Origin: Nitrospira bacterium HGW-Nitrospira-1
Lineage (GTDB): Bacteria; Nitrospirota; Thermodesulfovibrionia; Thermodesulfovibrionales; UBA6898
Length of the DNA stretch: 7,299 nucleotides
Assembly (NCBI GenBank): GCA_002839535.1
Contig: PGYF01000022.1
Span: 18,872-26,170, forward strand
Reading direction: 5' to 3'
Both the position numbers and the translations under genes were made by a program. Position 1 is the first letter of the stretch; every line of letters starts with the position of its first letter. The notes below the pieces were generated by a model. The model saw only the letters and a program-made list of their open reading frames with translations. It made no database searches and had not been told where the DNA came from. Below are positions 1-6,242 of the stretch, piece by piece.

Positions 1-656
1 TCGCAGTCGTCCCTGTCGGGCTCACGAGACACAGGAAGCAGCAACTTCAGCCGGTAACAAAGGATGACGCCCTTGCAGCGATAGCAATAGTTGAGTCATT
101 TCAAAAAAGATTCAAAAAGAAACACGGAGAGCTGATTGTATATTGTTCCGACGAAATGTATATCAAGGCGGAAAAAACATTCCCGCCTTTAAAGGAATAC
201 GGCGGTCTTTCCCAGATTGAAAATGGCGTTGGTATGGCGCCGCTTTTTATCAGTCAGGCTAAAAAAATCAGAATCCCCAAGACATTATCAGGGAAAAAGA
301 ATTTCCTGACTTTTACCGGTATCTCGTTCTTCCCTTACCTGACAAAATTTATTAACCGTATTACAGAACAGGAAAACGTCAATATTACGGTCATTCCCAT
401 AGAAAATGAGTTTTTTGGCAAGTCAGTCACGGTTACAGGCCTGCTGACAGGACGGGATATCATAAAATCACTCCACGATAATACTGCTTCGTACGACATC
501 CTTATTGTGCCTGATGTTGTCCTGAAAGAAGGCGACAATGTATTTCTCGATGACGTATCTCTCAGGGACATCGAAGAGGCGACAGGCCTAAAGGCAGCAG
601 TAACCGACGGAACACCGCAGGGGCTTATTGATACAATCTGTAAATTTCAAGCCTGA
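1..656 (+). CDS. DUF512 family protein, C-terminal part (5' end outside window)
   Basis: The reading frame is open from the left edge (codons in phase with position 3) to the TGA at 654-656, so about 217 C-terminal residues are present and the start is missing. An ATG at 156 lies inside the frame but is not the real start, because conserved sequence continues upstream of it (AVVPVGLTRHR near the edge, then YCSDEMYIKAEK). Other DUF512 hallmarks are QIENGVGM (about positions 216-239), LTGRDII, and the late LIVPDVVLKEGDNVFLDD block. Full-length members normally carry an N-terminal PDZ-like part and a radical-SAM-like region before DUF512, and are often labelled Fe-S oxidoreductases. Their biochemical role is not established, and none of the upstream cysteine motifs can be seen here. 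The next gene, aroE, starts about 35 nt downstream on the same strand, so co-transcription is plausible. Family call is firm; function is unknown. Confidence 0.85.
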   Translation, partial: AVVPVGLTRHRKQQLQPVTKDDALAAIAIVESFQKRFKKKHGELIVYCSDEMYIKAEKTFPPLKEYGGLSQIENGVGMAPLFISQAKKIRIPKTLSGKKNFLTFTGISFFPYLTKFINRITEQENVNITVIPIENEFFGKSVTVTGLLTGRDIIKSLHDNTASYDILIVPDVVLKEGDNVFLDDVSLRDIEEATGLKAAVTDGTPQGLIDTICKFQA

Positions 657-680
657 ACGATTATGCACTGAAATCATCCC

Positions 681-686
681 GGGAGG
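681..686 (+). promoter_or_regulatory. Ribosome binding site that decides the aroE start
   Basis: GGGAGG lies 2 nt before an ATG at 689 and 5 nt before a second in-frame ATG at 692. The spacing favours the second ATG as the start used by the ribosome. Confidence 0.6.
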
Positions 687-691
687 TTATG

Positions 692-1516
692 ATGAAGATA
701 ACAGGAAGAACAAGAATAACAGGACTGTATGGTTATCCGGTTGAGCATACGTTATCACCGTTAATGCATAACGCAGCCTTTGAATATCTGGGGATTGACT
801 GCTGCTACCTCCCCTTTTCGGTCCATCCCGACTCTCTTAAGAATGCGGTAGAGGCAATACGCGCCCTTAACCTGGCAGGAGTGAACATTACCATCCCCCA
901 CAAGGAATCTGTCATACGCTATCTTGACAACGTCAATGAGGAGGCCTTATTTATCGGCGCAGTCAATACTATCGTTAACCAGAAAGGAAGGCTTAGCGGT
1001 TATAACACGGATGGCAGGGGATTTATGCACGCGCTTTTGGAAAATAATATTTTTACGGACAACAAAAAAGCGCTGATCATCGGGGCCGGTGGAGCTTCGA
1101 GGGCAATCTCTTATTATCTAAGCGAAAAGGCCGACAAGCTGTATCTTTTTGATGTCGATAAAATAAAATTGGAGAGACTTGCCTCAGATCTCTCTGAAAT
1201 CAGAGATAATATTAATATTCTTGATAATACCGCTGATTTGAGCACCTTTGACTTATTGATCAATGCAACCCCGCTCGGACTTCAACCAACAGACCCCATT
1301 CCCATGGATGTTTCCGGTCTTTCCCCGCAACAGACAGTCTGTGATCTTATATACAAAAAAACCCCTCTTTTATCGCTCGCTGCGCAAAAAGGATGTAAGA
1401 CTCTCGACGGCCTCGGTATGCTTCTGTGGCAGGGGGCGCTCGCATTTGAACTCTGGACCGGGACTGCGCCCCCTGTCGAGGTTATGAGAAATGCCCTTAT
1501 GCGCGGAATGAAATAA
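692..1516 (+). CDS. aroE: Shikimate dehydrogenase AroE
   Basis: Cytosolic enzyme of the shikimate pathway that reduces 3-dehydroshikimate to shikimate for aromatic amino acid synthesis. Counting from the alternative ATG at 689, the substrate domain shows TLSPLMHN (21-28), NITIPHKE with the catalytic lysine (K72), GAVNT (90-94) and GYNTDG with the catalytic aspartate (D108). The Rossmann part has GAGGASRA (132-139), NATPLG (192-197) and the C-terminal DGLGMLLWQGALAFE block with Q248. Length (274-275 aa) is normal. The start at 692 is chosen for its GGGAGG spacing; 689 is possible. Two details differ from the E. coli form: the first serine of the S-x-S substrate motif is threonine, and the usual NADP-binding NRT loop after the second beta strand reads FDVDKIK, with acidic residues. 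This could mean altered NAD/NADP preference. The product assignment is secure. Confidence 0.96.
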   Translation: MKITGRTRITGLYGYPVEHTLSPLMHNAAFEYLGIDCCYLPFSVHPDSLKNAVEAIRALNLAGVNITIPHKESVIRYLDNVNEEALFIGAVNTIVNQKGRLSGYNTDGRGFMHALLENNIFTDNKKALIIGAGGASRAISYYLSEKADKLYLFDVDKIKLERLASDLSEIRDNINILDNTADLSTFDLLINATPLGLQPTDPIPMDVSGLSPQQTVCDLIYKKTPLLSLAAQKGCKTLDGLGMLLWQGALAFELWTGTAPPVEVMRNALMRGMK

Positions 1517-1534
1517 TTAATAGACATTGATTTT

Positions 1535-1551
1535 CTGGCACAATAATTGCC
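1535..1551 (+). promoter_or_regulatory. Sigma-54 (-24/-12) promoter upstream of the lptC-rpoN operon
   Basis: The string CTGGCAC, five bases (AATAA), then TTGCC matches the known sigma-54 consensus YTGGCAC-N5-TTGC at every core base. GG is at 1537-1538 and GC at 1549-1550, exactly 12 bp apart between the -24 G and the -12 C. It sits in the 70-nt gap between aroE and lptC and points toward lptC. Predicted transcription start is near 1562, giving a leader of about 25 nt. Sigma-54 promoters need an AAA+ activator; I see no activator gene in the window and no obvious paired binding site in the 3' end of aroE. Confidence 0.65.
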
Positions 1552-1580
1552 TTTACTTAAAACTCCCTGTGTGATAAAAT
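1552..1580 (+). promoter_or_regulatory. Possible sigma-70 promoter just before lptC
   Basis: TTTACT (1552-1557) and TAAAAT (1575-1580), 17 bp apart, match the -35 and -10 consensus at 4 of 6 and 5 of 6 positions. Transcription would start at or beside the lptC ATG, so it would make a leaderless message. The region is AT-rich, so a chance match is quite possible. It would be a housekeeping alternative to the sigma-54 motif just upstream. Confidence 0.3.
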
Positions 1581-1586
1581 TTTTGC

Positions 1587-2099
1587 ATGAAGAAAAGTCT
1601 TCTGGTTCTTGCTTCTTTTTTACTTTTTTCCCTTTTTTTGTTTATGGCTAAAGGAGAAAAAAATAACAGGCTTGACATTAACCTTAAAGGAGAATCGTTT
1701 TTCGAAGGGTTAAGGATTATTCAGAAAAAAAACAGCGTCCGGAACTGGACTTTAACTGCAAAACGGGCCGATATCTCTAAAGACAGTAATGAAGCAGACC
1801 TCACAGGAGTAGAAATGGAGGTCGCAGGCAAAGGGACAACGATTTACGCTGAAAAAGGCCTCTATCATATGGACACCGGGAATATATCTGTTGAGGGGGC
1901 TATTACTGCAAAAAACAATAACTATTCGATAACCACGGGACAGGTTGAGATAGACAGCGCTCAAGGTCTGCTAAAGACAAACAGCGATGTGCGCATTGAG
2001 GGCAAAAAATTTACCTTACAAGGCAAGGGGATGGAAATCAAAAACAATGAACAAAAAGTGAGGATACTGAAGGATGTTAAGGCAACTTTTAATAATTAG
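1587..2099 (+). CDS. lptC: LPS export system protein LptC
   Basis: LptC is the bitopic inner-membrane protein that receives LPS from the LptB2FG extractor and passes it to LptA. The 170-aa product has a two-lysine N-terminus followed by one hydrophobic segment (about residues 4-21), then a periplasmic beta-rich domain. Residues 37-62 (SFFEGLRIIQKKNSVRNWTL and onward) fit the LptC/DUF1239 start pattern, followed by repeated short strands typical of the beta-jellyroll. Sequence identity in this family is low, so the call also relies on position: it precedes and overlaps lptA by 26 nt and is followed by lptB. No Shine-Dalgarno is visible before the ATG (the preceding bases are AT-rich), and no better internal start exists. 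It appears to be the first gene of the operon behind the -24/-12 promoter. Confidence 0.88.
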   Translation: MKKSLLVLASFLLFSLFLFMAKGEKNNRLDINLKGESFFEGLRIIQKKNSVRNWTLTAKRADISKDSNEADLTGVEMEVAGKGTTIYAEKGLYHMDTGNISVEGAITAKNNNYSITTGQVEIDSAQGLLKTNSDVRIEGKKFTLQGKGMEIKNNEQKVRILKDVKATFNN

Positions 2100-2541
2100 T
2101 ATTTTTTTCCTGTTGCTCCCGATACAGGCAGGCGCTGAAAATCGAAAAGCGAACATAAAGGGGCCTATCACCATCACTTCAGAGACTCTTACCGCTGATA
2201 ATAAGGCGCATGCAGCGTTGTTTGAAAAAAGCGTCGTGGCAAAGACAACAGATTTAACCATTTATGCAGATAAAATGCTTGTCTTCTATAAAGAAGACAG
2301 CGGCGATGTAACAAAAATCGAGGCCACCGGAAATGTCAGGGTCCTCAGGGAAGCACGCATCATTACATCAAAATCAGCTGTGTATTACGCGGATGAAGAA
2401 AAGGTCATCTTCACAGGAGAGCCCCGCGCCATGGATGGTGACAACGTTGTATCAGGGACGAAAATAATTTATTTCATGGGCGATGACCGGTTTCTTGTAG
2501 AAAACAGCAGGGTCATCCTCAAGAGCAAAAAGGAGCGTTAA
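2074..2541 (+). CDS. lptA: LPS transport periplasmic protein LptA (OstA-like)
   Basis: Periplasmic bridge protein that carries LPS between LptC and the outer-membrane LptD/E. The 155-aa product begins with a clear signal peptide (MLRQ, hydrophobic core 5-16, then QAGA with likely cleavage after A21). The mature part fits the OstA/LptA beta-jellyroll: PITITSETLTADN (31-43), YADKMLVFY (64-72), IEATGNVRV (82-90), YYADEEKVIFTG (104-115). The start at 2074 is the first possible in this frame, since an in-frame TGA lies at 2068-2070; GAGG at 2060-2063 may serve as ribosome site with a 10-nt spacer. It overlaps the end of lptC by 26 nt and shares one base with lptB (TAATG), so translation of the three is probably coupled. 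Length is at the shorter end of the family, as in non-proteobacterial forms. Confidence 0.9.
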   Translation: MLRQLLIISIFFLLLPIQAGAENRKANIKGPITITSETLTADNKAHAALFEKSVVAKTTDLTIYADKMLVFYKEDSGDVTKIEATGNVRVLREARIITSKSAVYYADEEKVIFTGEPRAMDGDNVVSGTKIIYFMGDDRFLVENSRVILKSKKER

Positions 2542-3263
2542 TGCATACCCTGGAAGTCAAGGGTCTTAATAAAAGCTACGGAAAAAAAATTGTCCTCAGA
2601 AATATTGACCTCAATGTCTCAACTTCTGAAATCGTGGGATTACTCGGCCCCAACGGGGCAGGAAAAACAACCACTTTCTATAGTATTCTCGGACTGATAC
2701 GTCCTGATAAAGGCAGTATTTTCCTCGACCACGAAGATATCAGCGGCCTGCCGATGTATAAACGGGCAATGCGGGGCATAAGTTATCTGCCTCAGGAGCC
2801 GTCGATCTTCAGAAAACTTTCCGTAGAAGACAACTTAAAGGCTGTCCTGGAAATCAAAGGGCTGTCAAGGGATGAAATAGAAACCGAGGTGCATATTTTA
2901 TTAAAGGAGTTTCATCTGGAGGAATTTTCCAAAAGGGATGGATTCAAGCTCTCAGGCGGCGAAAGAAGGAGAACGGAAATAGCCAGAGCGCTTGCGACAA
3001 AACCTACATTCATGCTCTTCGATGAACCATTTGCCGGTATCGATCCCCTTGCTATTATTGAATTAAAAAAGATGCTCATCTATCTGAAGGAAAAAGGACT
3101 GGGGATTATTATTACCGACCACAATGTACGGGATACACTCTCTATAACCGACAGGGCTTATATTATCAATAACGGCGAAATCCTCGACGAAGGCAGCCCG
3201 GGAAAACTTATTGCTGCGCCAAAAGTAAAAAAAGCATACCTGGGAGAGGAGTTCAGACTTTAA
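2541..3263 (+). CDS. lptB: LPS export ABC transporter ATP-binding protein LptB
   Basis: Cytosolic ATPase that, as a dimer with LptF and LptG, extracts LPS from the inner membrane and drives it across the Lpt bridge. All ABC motifs are in place in the 240-aa product: Walker A GPNGAGKTT (36-44), Q-loop YLPQEPSIFRKL (82-93, Q85), signature LSGGERRR (137-144), Walker B FMLFDEPFAGIDP (157-169, catalytic E162) and the H-switch DHNVRDTL (193-200, H194). LSGGERRR together with the QEPSIFRKLSVEDN region is characteristic of LptB rather than of branched-chain amino acid transporters. AAGGAG at 2530-2535 sits 5 nt before the ATG, which overlaps the lptA stop. The stop codon abuts the rpoN ATG directly. 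lptF, lptG and lptD are not in the window. Confidence 0.97.
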   Translation: MHTLEVKGLNKSYGKKIVLRNIDLNVSTSEIVGLLGPNGAGKTTTFYSILGLIRPDKGSIFLDHEDISGLPMYKRAMRGISYLPQEPSIFRKLSVEDNLKAVLEIKGLSRDEIETEVHILLKEFHLEEFSKRDGFKLSGGERRRTEIARALATKPTFMLFDEPFAGIDPLAIIELKKMLIYLKEKGLGIIITDHNVRDTLSITDRAYIINNGEILDEGSPGKLIAAPKVKKAYLGEEFRL

Positions 3264-4700
3264 ATGGCCATGGAAAGTCGTCTTGAACTAAAACTTTCTC
3301 AAAAGCTGGTGCTTACTCCACAGCTTCAGATGGCAATAAAATTATTGCAGATGCCGCAACTGGAATTATCTCAGACAATCACTCAGGAGCTGATAGAAAA
3401 TCCTTTTCTTGAGGAGCTGTCGGATGTTACTTCTTCGGAAGAACTCACTCAGGAGGAAAAAGAATCTCTTGAGGAAACGCCCCAGGACACTGACGATACA
3501 GAACTTTCTCTTGAAAAACTGGCGCGCCTTTCCACAGATGATTACTTTGAAGAAAGAGGCGCTGATGGAAGAGACCTCGGATACTTTACGTCCGGCAATG
3601 TAACCCATCCGTCATACGAATATTTTCTCAGTACGGCAACCGATCTTTTTGAGCATTTAATCTGGCAGCTTCGTTTGTCGAAAGAATCTGAAGAAATAAG
3701 GGAGGCAGCAGAGTTCATCATCGGCAACATCGATGAAAATGGATACCTCAGAATTACCGAAGAGGAAATTTCGGAACTGTCAAAGGCCGACATAGAGACA
3801 GTCAAAAAGGCTTTGACGCTGGTCCAGAGCTTTGATCCGCCAGGCATTGCCGCCAGGGATGTAAGAGAATGTCTCCAGTTGCAGCTGAAATCCATGAAAA
3901 TGCAGGGGGCGCTTGCGGAAAGGCTGATTGTCGATAATTTGGAGCTGGTCGGAAAAAGAAAATACCAGCAGCTATCCAAAGAATATGACGTCTCTGTCGA
4001 AGATATACTCTCAGCAGTCAAGGTAATTGAGAGTCTTGACCCAAAACCGGCGAAGAAATTTTTCCCCGCATCTGCAGATTATATAATACCGGATGTATTT
4101 ATTCTGAAAACCGACAGCGGTTATCAGATTGTCCTGAATGATGAAAGCTTGCCAAAAATAAAGATCAACAACTATTATCAGAGGCTTTTAAAGCAAAAAG
4201 ATTGCGTGCCAAAAGAAGAAAGGCAGTTTCTTGAAAATAAACTGCGTTCCGCAGTTTGGCTTCTGAAGAGCCTTGATCAACGGAACAGGACAATTTACCG
4301 GGTAACCGAAAGTATTCTGAATTTTCAGAGAGATTTTTTTGACAAAGGAGTGAACGTTTTAAAACCGCTGAATCTTAAGGATATAGCCTCTGAACTCAAT
4401 CTCCATGAAAGCACTATAAGCCGGGTAACTTCCAATAAATACCTGTCGTGCCCACGCGGCATATACTGCTTCAAATACTTTTTCAGCAATGCGATATCAG
4501 GTGATTCAGGGGAACTATCATCCACATCCGTGAAAGAGATGGTCAGGGAAATAATATCCGAGGAGGACCGGAGCGCCCCACACAGTGATATGCGTATTGT
4601 AGATATCTTCAAGAGCAGGAATATCACGATCGCAAGAAGGACAATAGCAAAGTACAGGGATGAACTCAAAATACGCTCTCAGAGTCAAAGGAGAAGATAA
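3264..4700 (+). CDS. rpoN: RNA polymerase sigma-54 factor RpoN
   Basis: Alternative sigma factor that recognises -24/-12 promoters and needs AAA+ activators to open DNA; it classically controls nitrogen, motility and stress genes. The 478-aa product is complete. Region I, with its glutamine- and leucine-rich activator-response segment (LELKLSQKLVLTPQLQ, 7-22, to about 50), is followed by an acidic region II (about 51-115), a core-binding region (about 120-310, including GNIDENGYL at 154-162, FDPPGIAARD at 190-199 and LDPKP at 258-262), a helix-turn-helix (LKDIASELNLHESTISRVTS, 371-390) and the RpoN box ARRTIAKYR (457-465). The ATG at 3264 directly follows the lptB stop; a second ATG at 3270 is two codons in. 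A purine-rich GGGAGAGGAG (3242-3251) lies a little far upstream. The gene is downstream of a sigma-54 type promoter at 1535-1551, which could make it autoregulated. Confidence 0.98.
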   Translation: MAMESRLELKLSQKLVLTPQLQMAIKLLQMPQLELSQTITQELIENPFLEELSDVTSSEELTQEEKESLEETPQDTDDTELSLEKLARLSTDDYFEERGADGRDLGYFTSGNVTHPSYEYFLSTATDLFEHLIWQLRLSKESEEIREAAEFIIGNIDENGYLRITEEEISELSKADIETVKKALTLVQSFDPPGIAARDVRECLQLQLKSMKMQGALAERLIVDNLELVGKRKYQQLSKEYDVSVEDILSAVKVIESLDPKPAKKFFPASADYIIPDVFILKTDSGYQIVLNDESLPKIKINNYYQRLLKQKDCVPKEERQFLENKLRSAVWLLKSLDQRNRTIYRVTESILNFQRDFFDKGVNVLKPLNLKDIASELNLHESTISRVTSNKYLSCPRGIYCFKYFFSNAISGDSGELSSTSVKEMVREIISEEDRSAPHSDMRIVDIFKSRNITIARRTIAKYRDELKIRSQSQRRR

Positions 4701-4765
4701 TGCCGGCTACATTTAATCACATGCCGGTAACATTTAATCACAACTTAAAAAGGAGAAAACTATGA
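4700..4765 (+). CDS. Possible 21-codon mini-gene between rpoN and hpf
   Basis: An ATG at 4700 shares a base with the rpoN stop (TAATG) and opens a 21-codon frame whose TGA at 4763-4765 overlaps the hpf ATG (ATGA). It is preceded by a near-ideal ribosome site, AAGGAG at 4688-4693, with a 6-nt spacer. The peptide consists of two 7-residue repeats, MPATFNH and MPVTFNH, plus a basic tail NLKRRKL. I recognise no family and no signal or membrane segment. It could be a real micropeptide, a translational coupler that carries ribosomes from rpoN to hpf, or merely an open stretch created by a tandem duplication whose length is a multiple of three. The coding call is uncertain. Confidence 0.35.
   Translation: MPATFNHMPVTFNHNLKRRKL
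4701..4742 (+). repeat. Tandem direct repeat, 2 x 21 nt, between rpoN and hpf
   Basis: Units 4701-4721 and 4722-4742 are identical at 19 of 21 positions; the only differences are CT versus TA at unit positions 7-8. Each unit begins TGCCGG and ends ACATTTAATCACA. The array fills almost all of the space between the rpoN stop and the hpf ribosome site (AAGGAG, 4750-4755). It may be a local duplication, a tandem operator, or a remnant of an insertion-sequence end. No transposase is visible nearby. Confidence 0.9.
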
Positions 4766-5286
4766 ACATCTTGGTCAACGGAAGACATCTTGAAGTAACA
4801 CCTGCGCTCAAAAGTTATGCAGAAGAAAAAATCAAAAAATTCGAAAGATATTTGTCCGATATAACGGAAGCAATCATAACGCTCAGCGTCGAAAAGTACC
4901 GGCATAAGGCTGAAGTCCTGCTAAAAGCCAACGGGATGCTTATACAGGCCGAGAGCGTAACCGGCGAGATATACTCTGCAATCGATGAAGTAGCGGAAAA
5001 ACTTGACCGTCAGGTCAAAAAATACAAGGAGAAACTTGTTTCGCACAGGAAAGGCTCTGTCAGGAACACCGAAGGCGCACAGGAGACCTCTTCTTTACCC
5101 GAGGGCGCCAGCATTATAAAAAACAAGCGTTTTGAACTGAAACCAATGAGCTCTGATGAAGCGTCCCTGCAAATGGAACTTCTCAACAAGAGTTTTTTTG
5201 TATTTACAAATGATAGCAGCGGAGATATTAATGTCATCTATCGAAGACATGACGGCAATTTCGGCCTCATCGAACCTGTGAAATAA
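4762..5286 (+). CDS. hpf: Ribosome hibernation promoting factor, long form
   Basis: Binds the 30S decoding site of idle ribosomes and, in the long form, dimerises through its C-terminal domain to pair ribosomes into inactive 100S particles. The 174-aa product has an N-terminal S30AE domain (about 1-95: MNILVNGRHLEVTPALKSYAEE, then VEKYRHKAEVLLKANG and YSAIDEVAEKLDRQVKKYKEKL), a polar linker (96-118) and the conserved C-terminal dimerisation domain (about 119-172: KRFELKPMSSDEASLQMELL, FFVFTN, GDINVIYRRHDGNFGLIEP). This second domain separates it from the short HPF and YfiA of enterics. AAGGAG at 4750-4755 gives a 6-nt spacer to the ATG. It sits between rpoN and rapZ, the position of yhbH/hpf in proteobacterial rpoN operons, but the repeat-built mini-ORF intervenes just upstream. 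Confidence 0.96.
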   Translation: MNILVNGRHLEVTPALKSYAEEKIKKFERYLSDITEAIITLSVEKYRHKAEVLLKANGMLIQAESVTGEIYSAIDEVAEKLDRQVKKYKEKLVSHRKGSVRNTEGAQETSSLPEGASIIKNKRFELKPMSSDEASLQMELLNKSFFVFTNDSSGDINVIYRRHDGNFGLIEPVK

Positions 5287-5297
5287 CTCAGACATTT

Positions 5298-6194
5298 GTG
5301 AACAGAAAAACATCACAAATAAAGGGCAAACCAACACGTGAAAAGAAGACGTCCTCACGGGCCCTCATTATTACAGGATTATCCGGTTCAGGCAAAACCG
5401 TTGCCCTGCGAGCAGTTGAAGACGCCGGTTTTTTCTGTGTAGACAACCTCCCGGTTTCCCTCATAAGCTCCCTTATTACAAAAATCTCCAGTCGAGCCGG
5501 CACAAAGAACATTGCAATCGGAGTTGATATACGTGAAAAAGAATTTCTCTCCGGCATTGATAGGGTCCTCAAGGCAATCAGGTCAAAATATCAGGTTGAG
5601 ATACTTTTTCTTGAGGCTGATACTGATATTCTGATCCGGCGTTTCAAGGAAACCCGCAGACCTCACCCACTTGGAGGGGAAATGGGAGATGCGATCGCAG
5701 CTGAACAGAAGATGCTCGCCCCGTTAAAACAAAATGCCGACCGGCTTATAGATACCTCCTCATTATCCCCGCACCAACTGAGAAAGCTTGTATCATCCAT
5801 GTATGCTTCAGTAAAAGAACGGAAAGATCTTGCGGTAAGTCTTATTTCGTTCGGATTCAAGTATGGGATCCCTCAGAATATAGACCTTCTGCTTGATGTT
5901 CGGTTTTTGCCAAACCCTTATTTCATACCTTTGCTGAAAGATTTAAACGGTACGAATAAACAGGTTGCAGATTTTATTTTTCAGCATGCCGAGACAAAGG
6001 AATTTACAAGAAAGATTAAAGACTTACTGAACTTTCTTATCCCCCTGTACATAAGAGAGGGAAAATCATATCTCTCAATTGCGTTTGGATGCACCGGGGG
6101 CATGCACCGTTCCCCTGCTCTCATTGAAGAAATTTCGAGATTTATCAAGAAAAAAAATATTGCCTTGAATGTTATTCACCGAGACATATCATGA
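5298..6194 (+). CDS. rapZ: RapZ/YvcJ family nucleotide-binding protein
   Basis: P-loop protein family (RapZ, formerly YhbJ; YvcJ in Bacillus) that binds nucleotides. In enterics it is an RNase E adaptor that controls glucosamine-6-phosphate synthase through small RNAs; that RNA circuit is not known outside enterics, so the exact role here is open. The 298-aa product shows Walker A GLSGSGKT (27-34), the AVEDAGFFCVDNLP block (39-52), GVDIRE (75-80), RRFKETRRPHPL (114-125), then the C-terminal domain with SFGFKYGIP (184-192), DVRFLPNPYF (200-209) and GCTGGMHRS (264-272). The last motif has methionine where K or Q is usual. The protein ends HRDIS, without the enteric lysine/arginine tail. Translation apparently starts at GTG 5298, with no good ribosome site; this gives an N-terminal extension of about 20 charged residues, since most family members start just before the P-loop. 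It begins 11 nt after hpf. Confidence 0.94.
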   Translation: MNRKTSQIKGKPTREKKTSSRALIITGLSGSGKTVALRAVEDAGFFCVDNLPVSLISSLITKISSRAGTKNIAIGVDIREKEFLSGIDRVLKAIRSKYQVEILFLEADTDILIRRFKETRRPHPLGGEMGDAIAAEQKMLAPLKQNADRLIDTSSLSPHQLRKLVSSMYASVKERKDLAVSLISFGFKYGIPQNIDLLLDVRFLPNPYFIPLLKDLNGTNKQVADFIFQHAETKEFTRKIKDLLNFLIPLYIREGKSYLSIAFGCTGGMHRSPALIEEISRFIKKKNIALNVIHRDIS

Positions 6195-6200
6195 TATAAT
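6192..6200 (+). promoter_or_regulatory. Extended -10 promoter for the CBS-domain gene
   Basis: TGA TATAAT is a perfect -10 box (6195-6200) preceded by the TGn extension, and that TGA is also the rapZ stop codon. The -35 region is weak: the best candidate, TTCACC at 6175-6180, is only 14 bp away. This is typical of extended -10 promoters. Predicted start is near 6207, about 36 nt before the CBS-gene ATG. It would let the CBS gene be expressed independently of the operon. Confidence 0.55.
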
Positions 6201-6242
6201 ATTAACTGACCCAAAAAATGCATTTGAAGGGAGATTAAAAAT

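Noticed and set aside
3331..3352. TGGCA followed by TTGCAG inside early rpoN, resembling a -24/-12 site
   Set aside because: The spacing between the two halves is three bases too long, and the sequence encodes the conserved region I of RpoN.
3542..4021. Open frame of 159 codons on the minus strand inside rpoN
   Set aside because: It is antisense to a fully conserved rpoN, has a serine-rich composition typical of a shadow frame, and resembles no family I recognise. Similar antisense frames at 335-571, 4325-4669, 5095-5358 and 5288-5572 were rejected for the same reason.
4701..4742. The two 21-nt repeats as a CRISPR array
   Set aside because: The copies are directly adjacent with no spacer, and no cas genes are present.
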